From: Arthrobacter sp. AK04
Lineage (GTDB): Bacteria > Actinomycetota > Actinomycetes > Actinomycetales > Micrococcaceae
Length of the DNA stretch: 64,000 bases
Assembly (NCBI RefSeq): GCF_021129155.1
Contig: NZ_JAJOMC010000017.1
Location: 1 to 64,000, forward strand
Direction of reading: 5' to 3'
Shown here: positions 42,603-52,275 of the stretch, in pieces
How positions within the stretch are numbered: the first letter of the stretch is position 1
Layout of the letters: every line of letters starts with the position of its first letter
Notes under the pieces: model-generated
Told to the model about the DNA's origin: nothing
Database searches by the model: none
What the model saw: the letters and a program-made list of their open reading frames with translations, nothing else
Program-made: the position numbers and the translations under genes

Positions 42603-44104
42603 GCGGGACCATGATCAAGGAATTCCGGCTGCCGGACCTGGGGGAGGGCCTAACCGAATCGGAGATCCTCAGCTGGAAGGTGGGCGTGGGCGATACCGTC
42701 ACCCTCAACCAGGTAATCGCCGAGGTTGAAACAGCCAAGGCAGTGGTGGAGCTCCCGTCCCCGTTTGCAGGGGTAGTCAAGGAGCTCCATGAACAGCCGG
42801 GCACCGTTGTGGAGGTGGGCAAGCCGATCGTCTCCTTCGAGGTGGCGGACGACGCCGGCCCGGCACCTTCCGGGGCGGGCGGTCCTGCCGCTTCGGTCAA
42901 GGACGAGGCAGCGGGTCAGGCGGTGGGGCAGGACGCGGGGGAGAGCGCGGCCGGGACGCCCAAGAGGGAACCCAACCTCGTTGGCTACGGCGCCGTCGTC
43001 GAAAGCACCGGCCGGCCCGCACGGCGTCCGCGGACCTTCCCTGTGGCCGGACCCGCCGGCACCATGCCCGCCGGCACCATGCCCGCCGACACCATGCCTG
43101 CCGGCCCCATGCCCGGCGACACCGTGTCCACGGCAGCCTTGCCTGCGGAAACTCAACCCGCGGCCGTTGAGCACGCCGAGGCCTCACCGGAGCAGCGCGC
43201 AGGTGAGCGCCCGCGGTCCACCCCGCCCGTCCGGAAGCTGGCCAAAGACCTCGGGGTGGACCTGGCCAGGGTCACTGGTACCGGCCCCCAGGGACTGATT
43301 ACCCGGGAAGATGTCCAGCACTTCATGGACAGCCGGTCCTCGGAGCCAGGGCAGCCCGGCATGCCGGCCGCGGACCATGCGGGAGTGCAAACCGGCGGGG
43401 GCGGACGGGAAACCCGCACCCCCATCAAGGGGGTCCGCAAGTTCACGGCCGCCGCCATGGTGCAGAGTGCTTTCACCGCGCCGCATGCCACTGAATTCCT
43501 GACCGTCGACGTCACTCCCTCCATGGAGCTGCTGGCCAGGCTTCGGGACAGCAGGGAGTTCGCGGGCGTCAAGCTCACTCCGCTGACCCTGGCCGCGAAG
43601 GCGGTGCTGATCGCCCTCCGGCGCAATCCTGCGCTCAACTCGCGCTGGGACGAAGAGAACCAGGAGATCGTCACGTACAACTACGTGAACCTGGGCATAG
43701 CAGCCGCCACGCCCCGGGGGCTGACGGTACCCAACATCAAGGACGCGGATTCGCTGTCCCTGGTCCGCCTGGCGGAAGCGCTCTCGGCGCTCGCGGACAC
43801 AGCCCGTGCCGGCAAAACCGCGCCGGCCGATCTGTCCGGCGGGACAACCTCCATCACCAATATCGGCGTTTTCGGCATTGATGCCGGCACCCCCATCCTG
43901 AACCCGGGGGAAGCGGCGATCCTTGCCCTGGGGGCCGTGCGGAGGATGCCTTGGGAGTATCGCGGGGACATCGCACTGCGCCAGGTGATGACCCTCAGCC
44001 TCTCCTTCGACCACCGGCTGGTGGACGGCGAACAGGGCTCCCGCTTCCTTGCCGACGTCGGAGCCCTCCTCGCCGATCCCGGCATGGCGCTGACCATGGT
44101 CTAA
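42599..44104 (+). CDS. bkdC: Branched-chain 2-oxoacid dehydrogenase E2 (dihydrolipoamide acyltransferase)
   Basis: E2 core subunit of 501 aa. The domain order is one lipoyl domain with lipoyl-lysine K47 (EVETAKAVVE), a long Ala/Pro linker, an E1/E3-binding domain (PPVRKLAKDLGVDLARVTG) and the acyltransferase domain with catalytic H472 in SFDHRLVDGEQG. The linker holds five tandem pentapeptides of the TMPAG type (15-nt DNA period), likely a variable flexible tether. It is the last gene of bkdABC and is followed by a 24-bp-arm inverted repeat. Confidence 0.93.
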   Translation: MSGTMIKEFRLPDLGEGLTESEILSWKVGVGDTVTLNQVIAEVETAKAVVELPSPFAGVVKELHEQPGTVVEVGKPIVSFEVADDAGPAPSGAGGPAASVKDEAAGQAVGQDAGESAAGTPKREPNLVGYGAVVESTGRPARRPRTFPVAGPAGTMPAGTMPADTMPAGPMPGDTVSTAALPAETQPAAVEHAEASPEQRAGERPRSTPPVRKLAKDLGVDLARVTGTGPQGLITREDVQHFMDSRSSEPGQPGMPAADHAGVQTGGGGRETRTPIKGVRKFTAAAMVQSAFTAPHATEFLTVDVTPSMELLARLRDSREFAGVKLTPLTLAAKAVLIALRRNPALNSRWDEENQEIVTYNYVNLGIAAATPRGLTVPNIKDADSLSLVRLAEALSALADTARAGKTAPADLSGGTTSITNIGVFGIDAGTPILNPGEAAILALGAVRRMPWEYRGDIALRQVMTLSLSFDHRLVDGEQGSRFLADVGALLADPGMALTMV

Positions 44105-44111
44105 ACCCACA

Positions 44112-44176
44112 GGAGTTTTTGTCCAGATACGCAGGGTTGGCGACGGTTAAAGCCTGCATATCTGGACAAAAACTCC
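44112..44176. repeat. 65-nt inverted-repeat element between convergent genes
   Basis: Left arm 44112-44135 and right arm 44153-44176 are 24 nt each and complementary at 23 positions, around a 17-nt loop. It begins 8 nt after the bkdC stop and ends 6 nt before the tetR stop. It could be a two-way terminator, since the arms contain T5 and A5 tracts, or a dispersed intergenic repeat. Confidence 0.9.
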
Positions 44177-44181
44177 GGGGT

Positions 44182-44853
44182 CTAGGGGGTGGTTCGGGAG
44201 TCTGCCAGCAGCGCAGCCAAGGCCATGTTCTCGAGCAGGGGCCGGGCCGTTCCGGAGGCCATCTTCCTGCCGTGGCTGCGGACGGAATGCGGGGTGGAGT
44301 TGATGAGTCCGAACGTGGCGTGGGCCCGCATCCGGAGCTCCGAAGCGTCCGTATCGGGATGGAGCCGCGCGAGGACCTCCACCCACACCTCCACATAGCT
44401 GCGCTGGAGGGTCCTGACTGCCGCCTGGTCCTCATCGGAAAGGCAGCTGAAATCCCTGTCCTGGACCCGGATGACGTCAGGCTTGCCCAGCGCGAAGTCC
44501 ACCTGGAACTCCACAAGGCCACGCAGCGCCGCCAGGGGATCGGCATTGCAGGCTGCCACCCGGCGCCCGCCGTCCAGCAATTCCTGGCTGACGGTGACCA
44601 GCAGGTCCGCCAGGACCGCCTGCTTGCCGGGAAAGTGGCGGTAAACGGCCGGGCCGCTGACGCCGGCGGCTGCCCCCAGGTCCTCCAGGGAGACCCGGCT
44701 GAAGCCGTGCAGCGCAAACAGCGACGCCGCAGCGGACAACAGCGCCTGGCGGCGGTTCTGCTTTGCCCGGCTCCGCTGTGTTGGGCTGCCGGGCTGGGGT
44801 GCGCTGCCGGGCTGGGTCGTGCTGCCGGCTGCAGCGGCGTCAGTGCTTGGCAC
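44182..44853 (-). CDS. TetR-family regulator of the leucine operon
   Basis: Repressor-type protein of 223 aa: a low-complexity N-terminal tail (about 28 aa), a TetR helix-turn-helix (VSLEDLGAAAGVSGPAVYRHFPGKQAVLADL, about 54-84) and a ligand-binding C-terminal domain. It is divergent from accD1, with two GTTA-N8-TAAC elements in the 144-bp gap, so it probably represses the seven-gene operon and responds to an acyl-CoA intermediate. A TetR gene sits at the equivalent place in the mycobacterial cluster. The N-terminal Ser/Gln/Pro repeats are unusually long. Confidence 0.88.
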   Translation of the reverse strand: MPSTDAAAAGSTTQPGSAPQPGSPTQRSRAKQNRRQALLSAAASLFALHGFSRVSLEDLGAAAGVSGPAVYRHFPGKQAVLADLLVTVSQELLDGGRRVAACNADPLAALRGLVEFQVDFALGKPDVIRVQDRDFSCLSDEDQAAVRTLQRSYVEVWVEVLARLHPDTDASELRMRAHATFGLINSTPHSVRSHGRKMASGTARPLLENMALAALLADSRTTP

Positions 44854-44897
44854 AATTCCTCCTCGGACCCCGGAAGTCTAGCAAGGCAGCTGCTGTG

Positions 44898-44927
44898 TTG
44901 GACATCACAGTTAATCGAGACTAACCT
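44898..44927 (+). promoter_or_regulatory. Candidate promoter of the leucine operon
   Basis: TTGGAC at 44898-44903 and TAACCT at 44922-44927, 18 bp apart. Operator 1 (44910-44925) lies between and over the -10 box, consistent with repression by the divergently encoded TetR protein. Confidence 0.5.
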
Positions 44928-44951
44928 GAATTTCAGTTATTGATCACTAAC
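44910..44951. promoter_or_regulatory. Two TetR-type operators
   Basis: GTTAATCGAGACTAAC (44910-44925) and GTTATTGATCACTAAC (44936-44951) share the form GTTA-N8-TAAC. The second is a near-perfect palindrome (7 of 8 half-site positions), the first matches at 6 of 8. Start-to-start spacing is 26 bp. Confidence 0.6.
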
Positions 44952-44997
44952 CGAGTGGGCTTCTTGGCCCCGGCCGGAACAGGAGCAGGACGCGTCG

Positions 44998-46605
44998 ATG
45001 GAGACCCTTGCCAGCAGGATCGACCCCGCCAGCAGCACTTTCCTGGCGAACCGCGATGCGCAGCTGTCGCTGATGGAGGACCTGCGGAAAAGGCTGGCGG
45101 ACGCTGCCCTGGGCGGACCGGAAAAATCCAGGCAGCGGCACGTGGCCAGGGGCAAGCTCCTGCCCCGCGAGCGCATCGACCAGCTCCTGGATGACGGCAG
45201 CCCGTTCCTGGAAATCGCTCCGCTGGCTGCCAACGGGATGTACAACAACGAGGCCCCCGGCGCGGGGGTCATTGCAGGCATCGGCCTGGTCCATGGCCGC
45301 CACGTGCTGGTGATTTCCAACGACGCCACCGTCAAGGGCGGGACGTACTATCCGCTGACGGTGAAAAAACACCTGCGGGCCCAGGAGATAGCCCTCGAGA
45401 ACAAGCTTCCGTGCATCTACCTGGTGGACTCCGGCGGGGCCTTCCTGCCCAAACAGGACGAGGTGTTCCCGGACCGGGACCACTTCGGCCGCATCTTCTA
45501 CAACCAGGCCCGGCTGTCAGCGGCCAAGATTCCCCAGATCGCCTCGGTCATGGGGTCCTGCACCGCCGGCGGCGCCTATGTGCCGGCCATGAGCGACGAA
45601 ACAGTCATCGTCCGGAACCAGGGCACCATCTTCCTGGGCGGGCCGCCGCTCGTGAAGGCGGCGATCGGTGAGATCGTCACGCCGGAGGAGCTCGGCGGAG
45701 GGGACGTGCATTCGAGGATCTCCGGCGTCACCGACCACCTCGCCGAAAACGACGAACACGCGCTGCAGATCATCCGGGACATCGTGTCCACGCTCCCGCC
45801 TCCGGCGCCGCCCGCGTGGGAGGTGGATGCCGCCGTCGAACCTTCCGCGGAACCGGAGGAGCTCTACGGCGCCGTTCCCACGGACGTCAACGCCGCCTAC
45901 GACGTCCATGAGGTCATCGCCCGGCTGGTGGACGGCAGCCGCTTCCACGAGTTCAAGAAGGAGTACGGCGCCACGCTGGTCACCGGGTTCGCACGCCTGC
46001 ACGGGCATCCGGTGGGGATCGTGGCCAACAACGGCGTGCTGTTCAGCGAGTCCTCCCTCAAAGGCGCCCACTTCATTGAACTCTGCGACCAGCGCGGCAT
46101 CCCGCTGGTTTTCCTGCAGAACATCTCCGGCTTCATGGTGGGCAAGGACTCGGAACAGGGCGGGATCGCCAAGAACGGCGCCAAGATGGTCACCGCCGTG
46201 GCCACGGCCCGGGTGCCCAAACTGACGGTGGTGATCGGCGGGTCCTTCGGCGCCGGCAACTACTCCATGTGCGGGCGCGCCTATTCCCCGCGGTTCCTCT
46301 GGATGTGGCCGGCCGCCCGGATCTCGGTCATGGGCGGCAACCAGGCCTCCAGTGTCCTGGCCACGGTGAAGCGGGACCAGTACGAGGCAGCCGGCCAGGA
46401 ATGGTCCGCCGAGGACGAGGAAGCCTTCAAGGCCCCCATCCGCCGGCAGTACGAGGACCAGGGCAGCCCGTACTACTCCACCGCCCGCATCTGGGATGAC
46501 GGAGTGATCGATCCGGCCGACACCCGCACCGTCCTGGGCCTGGCACTGGACGTGGTGGCCCGCACGCCGCTGCCGGAAACCTCCTTCGGCCTCTTCAGGA
46601 TGTGA
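44998..46605 (+). CDS. accD1: 3-methylcrotonyl-CoA carboxylase beta subunit
   Basis: Carboxyltransferase subunit of 535 aa. It has both carboxyltransferase halves: [24 protein letters not shown], then [51 protein letters not shown] and the C-terminal [23 protein letters not shown]. These motifs are those of methylcrotonyl-CoA carboxylases rather than propionyl-CoA enzymes. It carboxylates 3-methylcrotonyl-CoA to 3-methylglutaconyl-CoA in leucine breakdown. ATG 44998 follows AGGAGCAGG. It is first in the TetR-controlled operon, and its stop overlaps the alpha-subunit start. Confidence 0.93.
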   Translation: METLASRIDPASSTFLANRDAQLSLMEDLRKRLADAALGGPEKSRQRHVARGKLLPRERIDQLLDDGSPFLEIAPLAANGMYNNEAPGAGVIAGIGLVHGRHVLVISNDATVKGGTYYPLTVKKHLRAQEIALENKLPCIYLVDSGGAFLPKQDEVFPDRDHFGRIFYNQARLSAAKIPQIASVMGSCTAGGAYVPAMSDETVIVRNQGTIFLGGPPLVKAAIGEIVTPEELGGGDVHSRISGVTDHLAENDEHALQIIRDIVSTLPPPAPPAWEVDAAVEPSAEPEELYGAVPTDVNAAYDVHEVIARLVDGSRFHEFKKEYGATLVTGFARLHGHPVGIVANNGVLFSESSLKGAHFIELCDQRGIPLVFLQNISGFMVGKDSEQGGIAKNGAKMVTAVATARVPKLTVVIGGSFGAGNYSMCGRAYSPRFLWMWPAARISVMGGNQASSVLATVKRDQYEAAGQEWSAEDEEAFKAPIRRQYEDQGSPYYSTARIWDDGVIDPADTRTVLGLALDVVARTPLPETSFGLFRM

Positions 46606-48896
46606 GCGAGCACATGACCACCCCTTCCCTGGCCGGCGCCCCCACCGCCACCCGGCCCATGTTCGGCACCGTCCTGGTGGCCAACCGCGGCGAGATTGCC
46701 TGCCGCGTGATCCGAACGCTTAAAGCCTTGGGCATCCGGCCGGTGGCCGTCTACAGCGATGCCGACGCCGGCGCCCGGCACGTGCGCGAAGCGGACACTG
46801 CCGTCCGGATCGGCCCGGCAGCGGCCACGGAGAGCTACCTGAACATCGGGGCGATCATCGAGGCCTGCCGCAGGACCGGGGCGGAAGCGGTGCACCCCGG
46901 CTACGGCTTCCTCAGCGAGAACGCGGAGTTTGCCCGGGCCCTGGAACGGGCCGGGATCGCGTTCATCGGCCCGGGCGTGGAAGCCCTGAACATCATGGGG
47001 GACAAGATCCGGTCCAAGAACCATGTGGCCGGCTACGGCGTCCCCGTGGTGCCCGGCGTGGCGAAACCAGGAATGACCGACGGGCAGCTGGTTGACGCAG
47101 CCGCCGGCGTGGGGTTTCCGCTGCTCATCAAGCCTTCCGCCGGCGGGGGCGGCAAGGGCATGCACGTGGTGCAGCGCCCGGAGGACCTCCCGGCGGTGCT
47201 GGCCACGGCCAGGCGGGTAGCAGCCAGTGCCTTCGGCGACGACACCCTGTTCCTGGAACGCCTGGTCACCACCCCTCGGCACATCGAAGTGCAGGTCCTG
47301 GCGGACAACCACGGCAACGTCATCCACCTGGGCGAGCGTGAATGCTCGCTGCAGCGGCGGCACCAGAAAGTCATCGAGGAGGCACCGTCGCCGTTGCTCG
47401 AAGCCCTGCCGGACGGCGCCGCCATCCGCGCCCGGATCGGGGAAGCGGCCTGCAACGCGGCCCGCAGCGTGAACTACAGCGGCGCCGGAACAGTCGAATT
47501 CCTCGTCTCCGACGACGCGCCGGACCAGTTCTACTTCATGGAGATGAACACCCGGCTCCAGGTGGAACACCCGGTCACCGAGATGGTCACGGGCATCGAC
47601 CTCGTCGAGTGGCAGGTGCGGATAGCCGCCGGCGGGGAACTCACCGTCCGGCAGGCCGACGTCGAACTTCACGGCCACGCCGCGGAAGCGCGCGTCTACG
47701 CGGAGGTCCCCGAGAAAAACTTCCTGCCCTCCACCGGGACAGTGCTGCTCCTGGACGAACTGCCCAGGGGGACAAGCGGCAAAGTCAGGGTGGATTCTTC
47801 CCTGGTGGAAGGCCTGGAGGTCTCGTCCAGCTACGACCCCATGATCTCCAAGGTCATCGCGTGGGGCGAGGACCGCGCAACCGCCCTGGACACCCTGGAC
47901 GCGGCGCTCGCCGGCTACACGGCGCTGGGACTGGACACCAACGTGGAATACCTGCGGCTGCTGATCAACGATGCCGATGTCCGCGCCGGGCGGCTGGAAA
48001 CCGGGCTGATCGAACGTAAACTGCCGGATCTGGCCTTCCGCAGGGTTGCCGACGCGGAACTGGCGGCGGCCGCGCTCTTCACCCTCGCCATGGAGGAACA
48101 GAACAACACTCCCTCAGCGCCGGGGCCCTGGCATGCGCGCAACGGTTGGCGGCTTGGGGCGCCTGCGCCGCGCCTGGTCAGCCTGGGAACGCCCGACGGC
48201 GGCGTGGCGGCCGTGCGGATCAGCGGCGCCGCGGAGCTGGACGCGGAGGGGGACGGCACTGTCCGAGGCGGCACTGTGCGAGGCGGCGCTGTCCCCGGCG
48301 GTGCCGTCCCCGGCAGCGCTGCCTCCGGAAGGATGTTCCTCGTTGCCGTGGGGGACGGGCCTGCCCGTCCGGCACAGCTGGAATTCGGCTCCCGGCGGCA
48401 GGCAACGCTAACCCTCGACGGCCACGCCAGCACCTACTCCATCGCGCCGGTCTTCCGCGGCCCGGCGGCCCCGACGCGTGATTCCCCGGCACCCGGCGTG
48501 CCCGCAGAACTGTTCCTGGGTACCGGGGGCTGGTCCTGCCGGCTGGCAGTCCTGGGCCGGGAAGCGCGGCTTGAGCGGGTGCTTGCGGCCCTCCACCGGG
48601 AGGAGGGCGCCGCCGATCCCGCCGTGCGTTCGCCCATGCCGGGAACAGTGGTGTCGGTTCCGGTCAGTGATGGCGATACCGTGGCGGCCGGCGAGCTTCT
48701 GGTCTCGGTCGAGGCCATGAAGATGGAGCACCAGCTGGTGGCCCCGCTGGACGGGACGGTACACCTCAGCGCCCGCCCCGGCGACCTGGTGAAGGCGGAC
48801 CAGGTGCTGGCCACCGTCCATCCCCACACAGCCGCCGCAAGCGAAGATACAGGCGCAGATACAGGCACAGACACACTCAATGGCGAAGGAGCCTAG
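46602..48896 (+). CDS. accA1: Biotin-dependent acyl-CoA carboxylase alpha subunit
   Basis: Protein of 764 aa combining biotin carboxylase (about 20-465, with [27 protein letters not shown] and [15 protein letters not shown]), a linker domain and a C-terminal biotin carboxyl carrier domain with biotin-lysine K707 in EAMKMEH. It is the partner of AccD1. It is longer than typical, partly because of an in-frame repeat insert around residues 548-565 (VRGG and VPGG units, 15-nt period) and an acidic Thr/Asp tail. GTG 46602 overlaps the accD1 stop; ATG 46614 is an alternative. Confidence 0.92.
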   Translation: MSEHMTTPSLAGAPTATRPMFGTVLVANRGEIACRVIRTLKALGIRPVAVYSDADAGARHVREADTAVRIGPAAATESYLNIGAIIEACRRTGAEAVHPGYGFLSENAEFARALERAGIAFIGPGVEALNIMGDKIRSKNHVAGYGVPVVPGVAKPGMTDGQLVDAAAGVGFPLLIKPSAGGGGKGMHVVQRPEDLPAVLATARRVAASAFGDDTLFLERLVTTPRHIEVQVLADNHGNVIHLGERECSLQRRHQKVIEEAPSPLLEALPDGAAIRARIGEAACNAARSVNYSGAGTVEFLVSDDAPDQFYFMEMNTRLQVEHPVTEMVTGIDLVEWQVRIAAGGELTVRQADVELHGHAAEARVYAEVPEKNFLPSTGTVLLLDELPRGTSGKVRVDSSLVEGLEVSSSYDPMISKVIAWGEDRATALDTLDAALAGYTALGLDTNVEYLRLLINDADVRAGRLETGLIERKLPDLAFRRVADAELAAAALFTLAMEEQNNTPSAPGPWHARNGWRLGAPAPRLVSLGTPDGGVAAVRISGAAELDAEGDGTVRGGTVRGGAVPGGAVPGSAASGRMFLVAVGDGPARPAQLEFGSRRQATLTLDGHASTYSIAPVFRGPAAPTRDSPAPGVPAELFLGTGGWSCRLAVLGREARLERVLAALHREEGAADPAVRSPMPGTVVSVPVSDGDTVAAGELLVSVEAMKMEHQLVAPLDGTVHLSARPGDLVKADQVLATVHPHTAAASEDTGADTGTDTLNGEGA

Positions 48897-48898
48897 GC

Positions 48899-50074
48899 AT
48901 GGCAGGTTTTGAACTGAGCGAGGAATACCAGGACCTCAGCGACACGGTCCGGGACTTCGCGGACACCGTGGTGGCGCCGGTGTCCGCCAAGCACGACGAG
49001 GAGCACAGCTTCCCGTACGAGGTGGTCAAGCAGATGGCGGAGATGGGGCTGTTCGGCCTGCCCTTCCCCGAGGAATTCGGCGGCATGGGCGGGGACTACT
49101 TCGCCCTCGCCCTCGCCCTGGAGCAGCTGGGCAGGGTGGACCAGTCCGTGGCCATCACCCTGGAGGCCGGCGTCTCCCTCGGCGCCATGCCCATTTACCG
49201 TTTCGGCACGGACGCCCAGAAGCAGGAGTGGCTGCCCATGCTCGCCTCGGGCCAGGCGCTCGCCGGATTCGGGCTGACTGAACCGGAGGCAGGATCGGAC
49301 GCGGGCGGCACCAAAACCACGGCGCGGCGCGAGACTGTCGGAGACAAGACTGGGTGGGTGATCAACGGCAACAAGGAGTTCATCACCAATTCCGGGACGG
49401 ACATCACGCGGCTGGTGACGGTCACTGCCGTCACCGGGCAGAAGGAACGCGCGGACGGGACGGTGCAGAAGGAAATCTCCACCATCCTGGTCCCCACGGA
49501 CACCCCCGGTTTCAAGGCGGAGAAGCCCTACAACAAGGTGGGCTGGAACGCCTCGGACACCCACCCGCTGACGCTGAAGGATGTCCGCGTTCCGGAAGAA
49601 AACCTGCTGGGAGCGGAAGGCCGCGGCTACGCGAACTTCCTGTCCATCCTCGATGAAGGTCGGATTGCCATCGCAGCGCTGGCTGCCGGCGCGGCCCAGG
49701 GCTGCGTGGACCTCTCGGTCAAGTACGCCAAGGAGCGCAGCGCCTTCGGCCACCAGATCGGCAAGTACCAGGCCATCTCCTTCAAGATCGCCCGCATGGA
49801 GGCCCGGGCCCACACCGCCCGCCTGGCCTACTACGATGCGGCGTTCCGCATGCTTGCCGGAAAGCCGTTCAAGACCCAGGCGGCCATCGCTAAGATGGTC
49901 GCAGGCGAGGCGGCCATGGACAACGCGCGGGATGCCACCCAGGTATTCGGCGGCTATGGCTTCATCAACGAGTTCACCGTGGCACGCCACTACCGCGACT
50001 CCAAGATCCTTGAAGTGGGGGAGGGCACCACGGAGGTGCAGCTGATGCTCATCGCCCGCGAACTGGGTCTGTAG
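48899..50074 (+). CDS. Acyl-CoA dehydrogenase (isovaleryl/branched-chain)
   Basis: FAD-dependent dehydrogenase of 391 aa placed where isovaleryl-CoA dehydrogenase is needed to form 3-methylcrotonyl-CoA. It shows GFGLTEPEAGSDAGGTKTTA and RSAFGHQIGKYQAISFKIA. The C-terminal VGEGTTEVQL carries E375 at the usual catalytic position, whereas true isovaleryl-CoA dehydrogenases have alanine there and use a glutamate elsewhere (before the Arg of LDLERL), which is Gly here (DEGR). The substrate may therefore be a broader set of short branched acyl-CoAs. It corresponds by synteny to mycobacterial FadE19. Starts 3 nt after accA1. Confidence 0.88.
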   Translation: MAGFELSEEYQDLSDTVRDFADTVVAPVSAKHDEEHSFPYEVVKQMAEMGLFGLPFPEEFGGMGGDYFALALALEQLGRVDQSVAITLEAGVSLGAMPIYRFGTDAQKQEWLPMLASGQALAGFGLTEPEAGSDAGGTKTTARRETVGDKTGWVINGNKEFITNSGTDITRLVTVTAVTGQKERADGTVQKEISTILVPTDTPGFKAEKPYNKVGWNASDTHPLTLKDVRVPEENLLGAEGRGYANFLSILDEGRIAIAALAAGAAQGCVDLSVKYAKERSAFGHQIGKYQAISFKIARMEARAHTARLAYYDAAFRMLAGKPFKTQAAIAKMVAGEAAMDNARDATQVFGGYGFINEFTVARHYRDSKILEVGEGTTEVQLMLIARELGL

Positions 50075-50123
50075 TACTGGCAATGTAGTAACTGGCACCG
50101 TAGCCGGCCTGAGAGGATCACTG

Positions 50124-50933
50124 ATGATTAACAAGGTTGTTGCCAGCGCTGACGAAGCCGTAGCGGACATCCCGGACGGAGCGTCCCTTGCCGTGGGCGG
50201 CTTCGGGCTCTGTGGAATCCCGGTCACCCTCATTGACGCACTGCACCGGGCAGGGACAACAGACCTGGAAACCGTCAGCAACAACTGCGGCGTGGACGAC
50301 TGGGGGCTCGGCATCCTGCTCCGGGACGGGCGGATCCGCCGCACCATCAGCTCCTACGTGGGCGAGAACAAGGAATTCGCCCGGCAGTACCTGGCCGGCG
50401 AGCTTGAGGTGGTGCTCACCCCGCAGGGCACCCTGGCCGAGAAGCTGCGCGCCGGCGGCGCCGGGATCCCCGCCTTCTACACCAAGGCGGGGGTGGGCAC
50501 CCAGGTGTCGGAGGGCGGGCTGCCCCAAAAGTACGACGCCGGCGGCGGGATTGCCGTGGCGTCCGCACCTAAGGAGGTGCGCTCCTTCGGCGGGGTTGAC
50601 TATGTGCTGGAGGAAGCCTTGAGCCCGGACTTCGGGCTGGTCCATGCCTGGAAAGGGGACCGGCACGGAAACCTGGTCTTCCACGCCACCGCCATGAACT
50701 TCAACCCGTTGTGCGCCATGGCCGGCCGGATCACCATTGCCGAGGTGGAGGAACTCGTGGAGCCGGGCGAGCTGGACCCGGAACACATCCACACCCCCGG
50801 CATCTTCATCCAGCGCGTGGTCCTCGCCGCCAACGCGGAGAAACGCATTGAAAAACGGACCGTGGCCCTGGCGCGGCCCGGACAGGCAGCATCCGCACAC
50901 GACGCCGGCAGCACCCGGCAGGCAGGAGCATAG
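50124..50933 (+). CDS. scoA: 3-oxoacid CoA-transferase subunit A
   Basis: Subunit A of succinyl-CoA:3-ketoacid CoA-transferase, 269 aa, which with ScoB moves CoA from succinyl-CoA to acetoacetate. The signature [17 protein letters not shown] and the [14 protein letters not shown] segment are present. The C terminus has a short Ala/His-rich extension. It acts on the acetoacetate released by the lyase at the end of this operon, yielding acetoacetyl-CoA. ATG 50124 follows GAGAGGATCACTG. ScoB begins 2 nt after its stop. Confidence 0.93.
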   Translation: MINKVVASADEAVADIPDGASLAVGGFGLCGIPVTLIDALHRAGTTDLETVSNNCGVDDWGLGILLRDGRIRRTISSYVGENKEFARQYLAGELEVVLTPQGTLAEKLRAGGAGIPAFYTKAGVGTQVSEGGLPQKYDAGGGIAVASAPKEVRSFGGVDYVLEEALSPDFGLVHAWKGDRHGNLVFHATAMNFNPLCAMAGRITIAEVEELVEPGELDPEHIHTPGIFIQRVVLAANAEKRIEKRTVALARPGQAASAHDAGSTRQAGA

Positions 50934-50935
50934 CC

Positions 50936-51703
50936 ATGGACCCCAACAGCCCCGACGCTCCCCGGCCCGAAGGCGTGCGGCCCGAGTACCGCCGGGCCGC
51001 CGCCCAGCAGCACGAGGTGCAGGCGGACGGAGCCGGAACCAAAGGGTGGACCCGGAACGAGCTGGCCGCCCGGGTGGCCAAAGAACTCAGCAACGGCCAG
51101 TACGTCAACCTGGGCATCGGCATGCCCACGCTCATCCCCAACTACATCCCCGAGGGTGTGGAAGTGGTGCTCCACTCGGAGAACGGAATCCTCGGCGTCG
51201 GCCCCTATCCGGCGGAGGACGCCATTGATCCGGACCTGATCAATGCGGGCAAGGAGACTGTCACCGTCAACAATGGGGCGGCGTTCTTCGACTCGGCATC
51301 GTCCTTCGGGATGATCCGCGGCGGGCACGTGGACGTGGCCGTCCTCGGCGCCATGGAGGTGGCGGCGAACGGTGACCTGGCCAACTGGATGATTCCGGGC
51401 AAGATGGTCAAGGGCATGGGCGGAGCCATGGACCTGGTGTTCGGCGCCAAAAAGGTGATCGTGATGATGGAGCACGTGGACCGCAACGGGAACCCCAAGA
51501 TCGTCCAGCAGTGCTCCCTGCCGCTGACCGGCAAAGCCTGCGTGGACCGGATCATCACGGACCTGGCCGTCATCGACGTCGTAGCGGATGAATACGGGTC
51601 CCGGCTGGTGCTGCGCGAACTGGCGCCCAACGTCTCAGCGGAGGACGTTGCCGCGGCCACCGGGGCGGAGCTTTTCGAAGAGGACCAGGAACTAACCGTA
51701 TGA
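50936..51703 (+). CDS. scoB: 3-oxoacid CoA-transferase subunit B
   Basis: Subunit B of the CoA-transferase, 255 aa, carrying the catalytic glutamate E82 in [11 protein letters not shown], the residue that forms the enzyme-CoA thioester. [11 protein letters not shown] and [14 protein letters not shown] are also typical. The N-terminal ~35 residues are an unusual polar extension. Its last codon overlaps the MaoC gene start (ATGA). It acts with ScoA in the final steps of leucine-derived acetoacetate use. Confidence 0.93.
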   Translation: MDPNSPDAPRPEGVRPEYRRAAAQQHEVQADGAGTKGWTRNELAARVAKELSNGQYVNLGIGMPTLIPNYIPEGVEVVLHSENGILGVGPYPAEDAIDPDLINAGKETVTVNNGAAFFDSASSFGMIRGGHVDVAVLGAMEVAANGDLANWMIPGKMVKGMGGAMDLVFGAKKVIVMMEHVDRNGNPKIVQQCSLPLTGKACVDRIITDLAVIDVVADEYGSRLVLRELAPNVSAEDVAAATGAELFEEDQELTV

Positions 51704-52275
51704 GCGTCGGCGGCATGGGCGGCGGCGCAGGGGCGGGCTCAACCGGCGGGGGGCCGCGGGTGATCGAACAGCGCGGGCTCTATTTCGAGGAGCTCGAGGA
51801 AGGCGTCACCTACGCCCACCGGCCCGGGCGGACGGTGACCGAGGCGGACAATGTCCTGTTCACCACGCTCACCATGAATACCCAGGCGCTGCACCTGGAT
51901 GCCGCCTGGAGTGCCGGGCAGCCCTTCGGCCAGCGGCTCATGAACTCCATGTTCACGCTGGCCACCATGGTGGGACAGTCCGTTTCCCAGCTGACGCAGG
52001 GGACCATCATTGCGCAGCTTGGCCTCACCGATGTTTCCTTCCCGCACCCGCTCTACCCCGGCGACACGCTTTACACCGAGACTGTGATCAGCGGAAAGCG
52101 GCTCTCGGGCTCCCGGCCCGGGCAGGGGATCGTCACCATGGAGCACACGGGCCGCAACCAGGACGGCACGGTGGTGGCCCTTGCCACGCGGAGCTGCCTG
52201 ATGTGGACGCGGGAAGCCCATGCGGGCCAGCCCGGCAGCGGACTTGGGAACGGGCAGGAGACAATGCCGGTATGA
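51700..52275 (+). CDS. MaoC-family enoyl-CoA hydratase
   Basis: Hot-dog-fold hydratase of 191 aa. After a Gly-rich N-terminal tail the core reads [27 protein letters not shown], with [19 protein letters not shown] as the second conserved strand-turn. In the position equivalent to Rv2499c, it probably hydrates 3-methylglutaconyl-CoA to 3-hydroxy-3-methylglutaryl-CoA, with the R configuration expected if it feeds a CitE-type lyase. ATG 51700 overlaps scoB; the stop overlaps citE. Tight overlaps throughout indicate one transcript. Confidence 0.88.
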   Translation: MSVGGMGGGAGAGSTGGGPRVIEQRGLYFEELEEGVTYAHRPGRTVTEADNVLFTTLTMNTQALHLDAAWSAGQPFGQRLMNSMFTLATMVGQSVSQLTQGTIIAQLGLTDVSFPHPLYPGDTLYTETVISGKRLSGSRPGQGIVTMEHTGRNQDGTVVALATRSCLMWTREAHAGQPGSGLGNGQETMPV

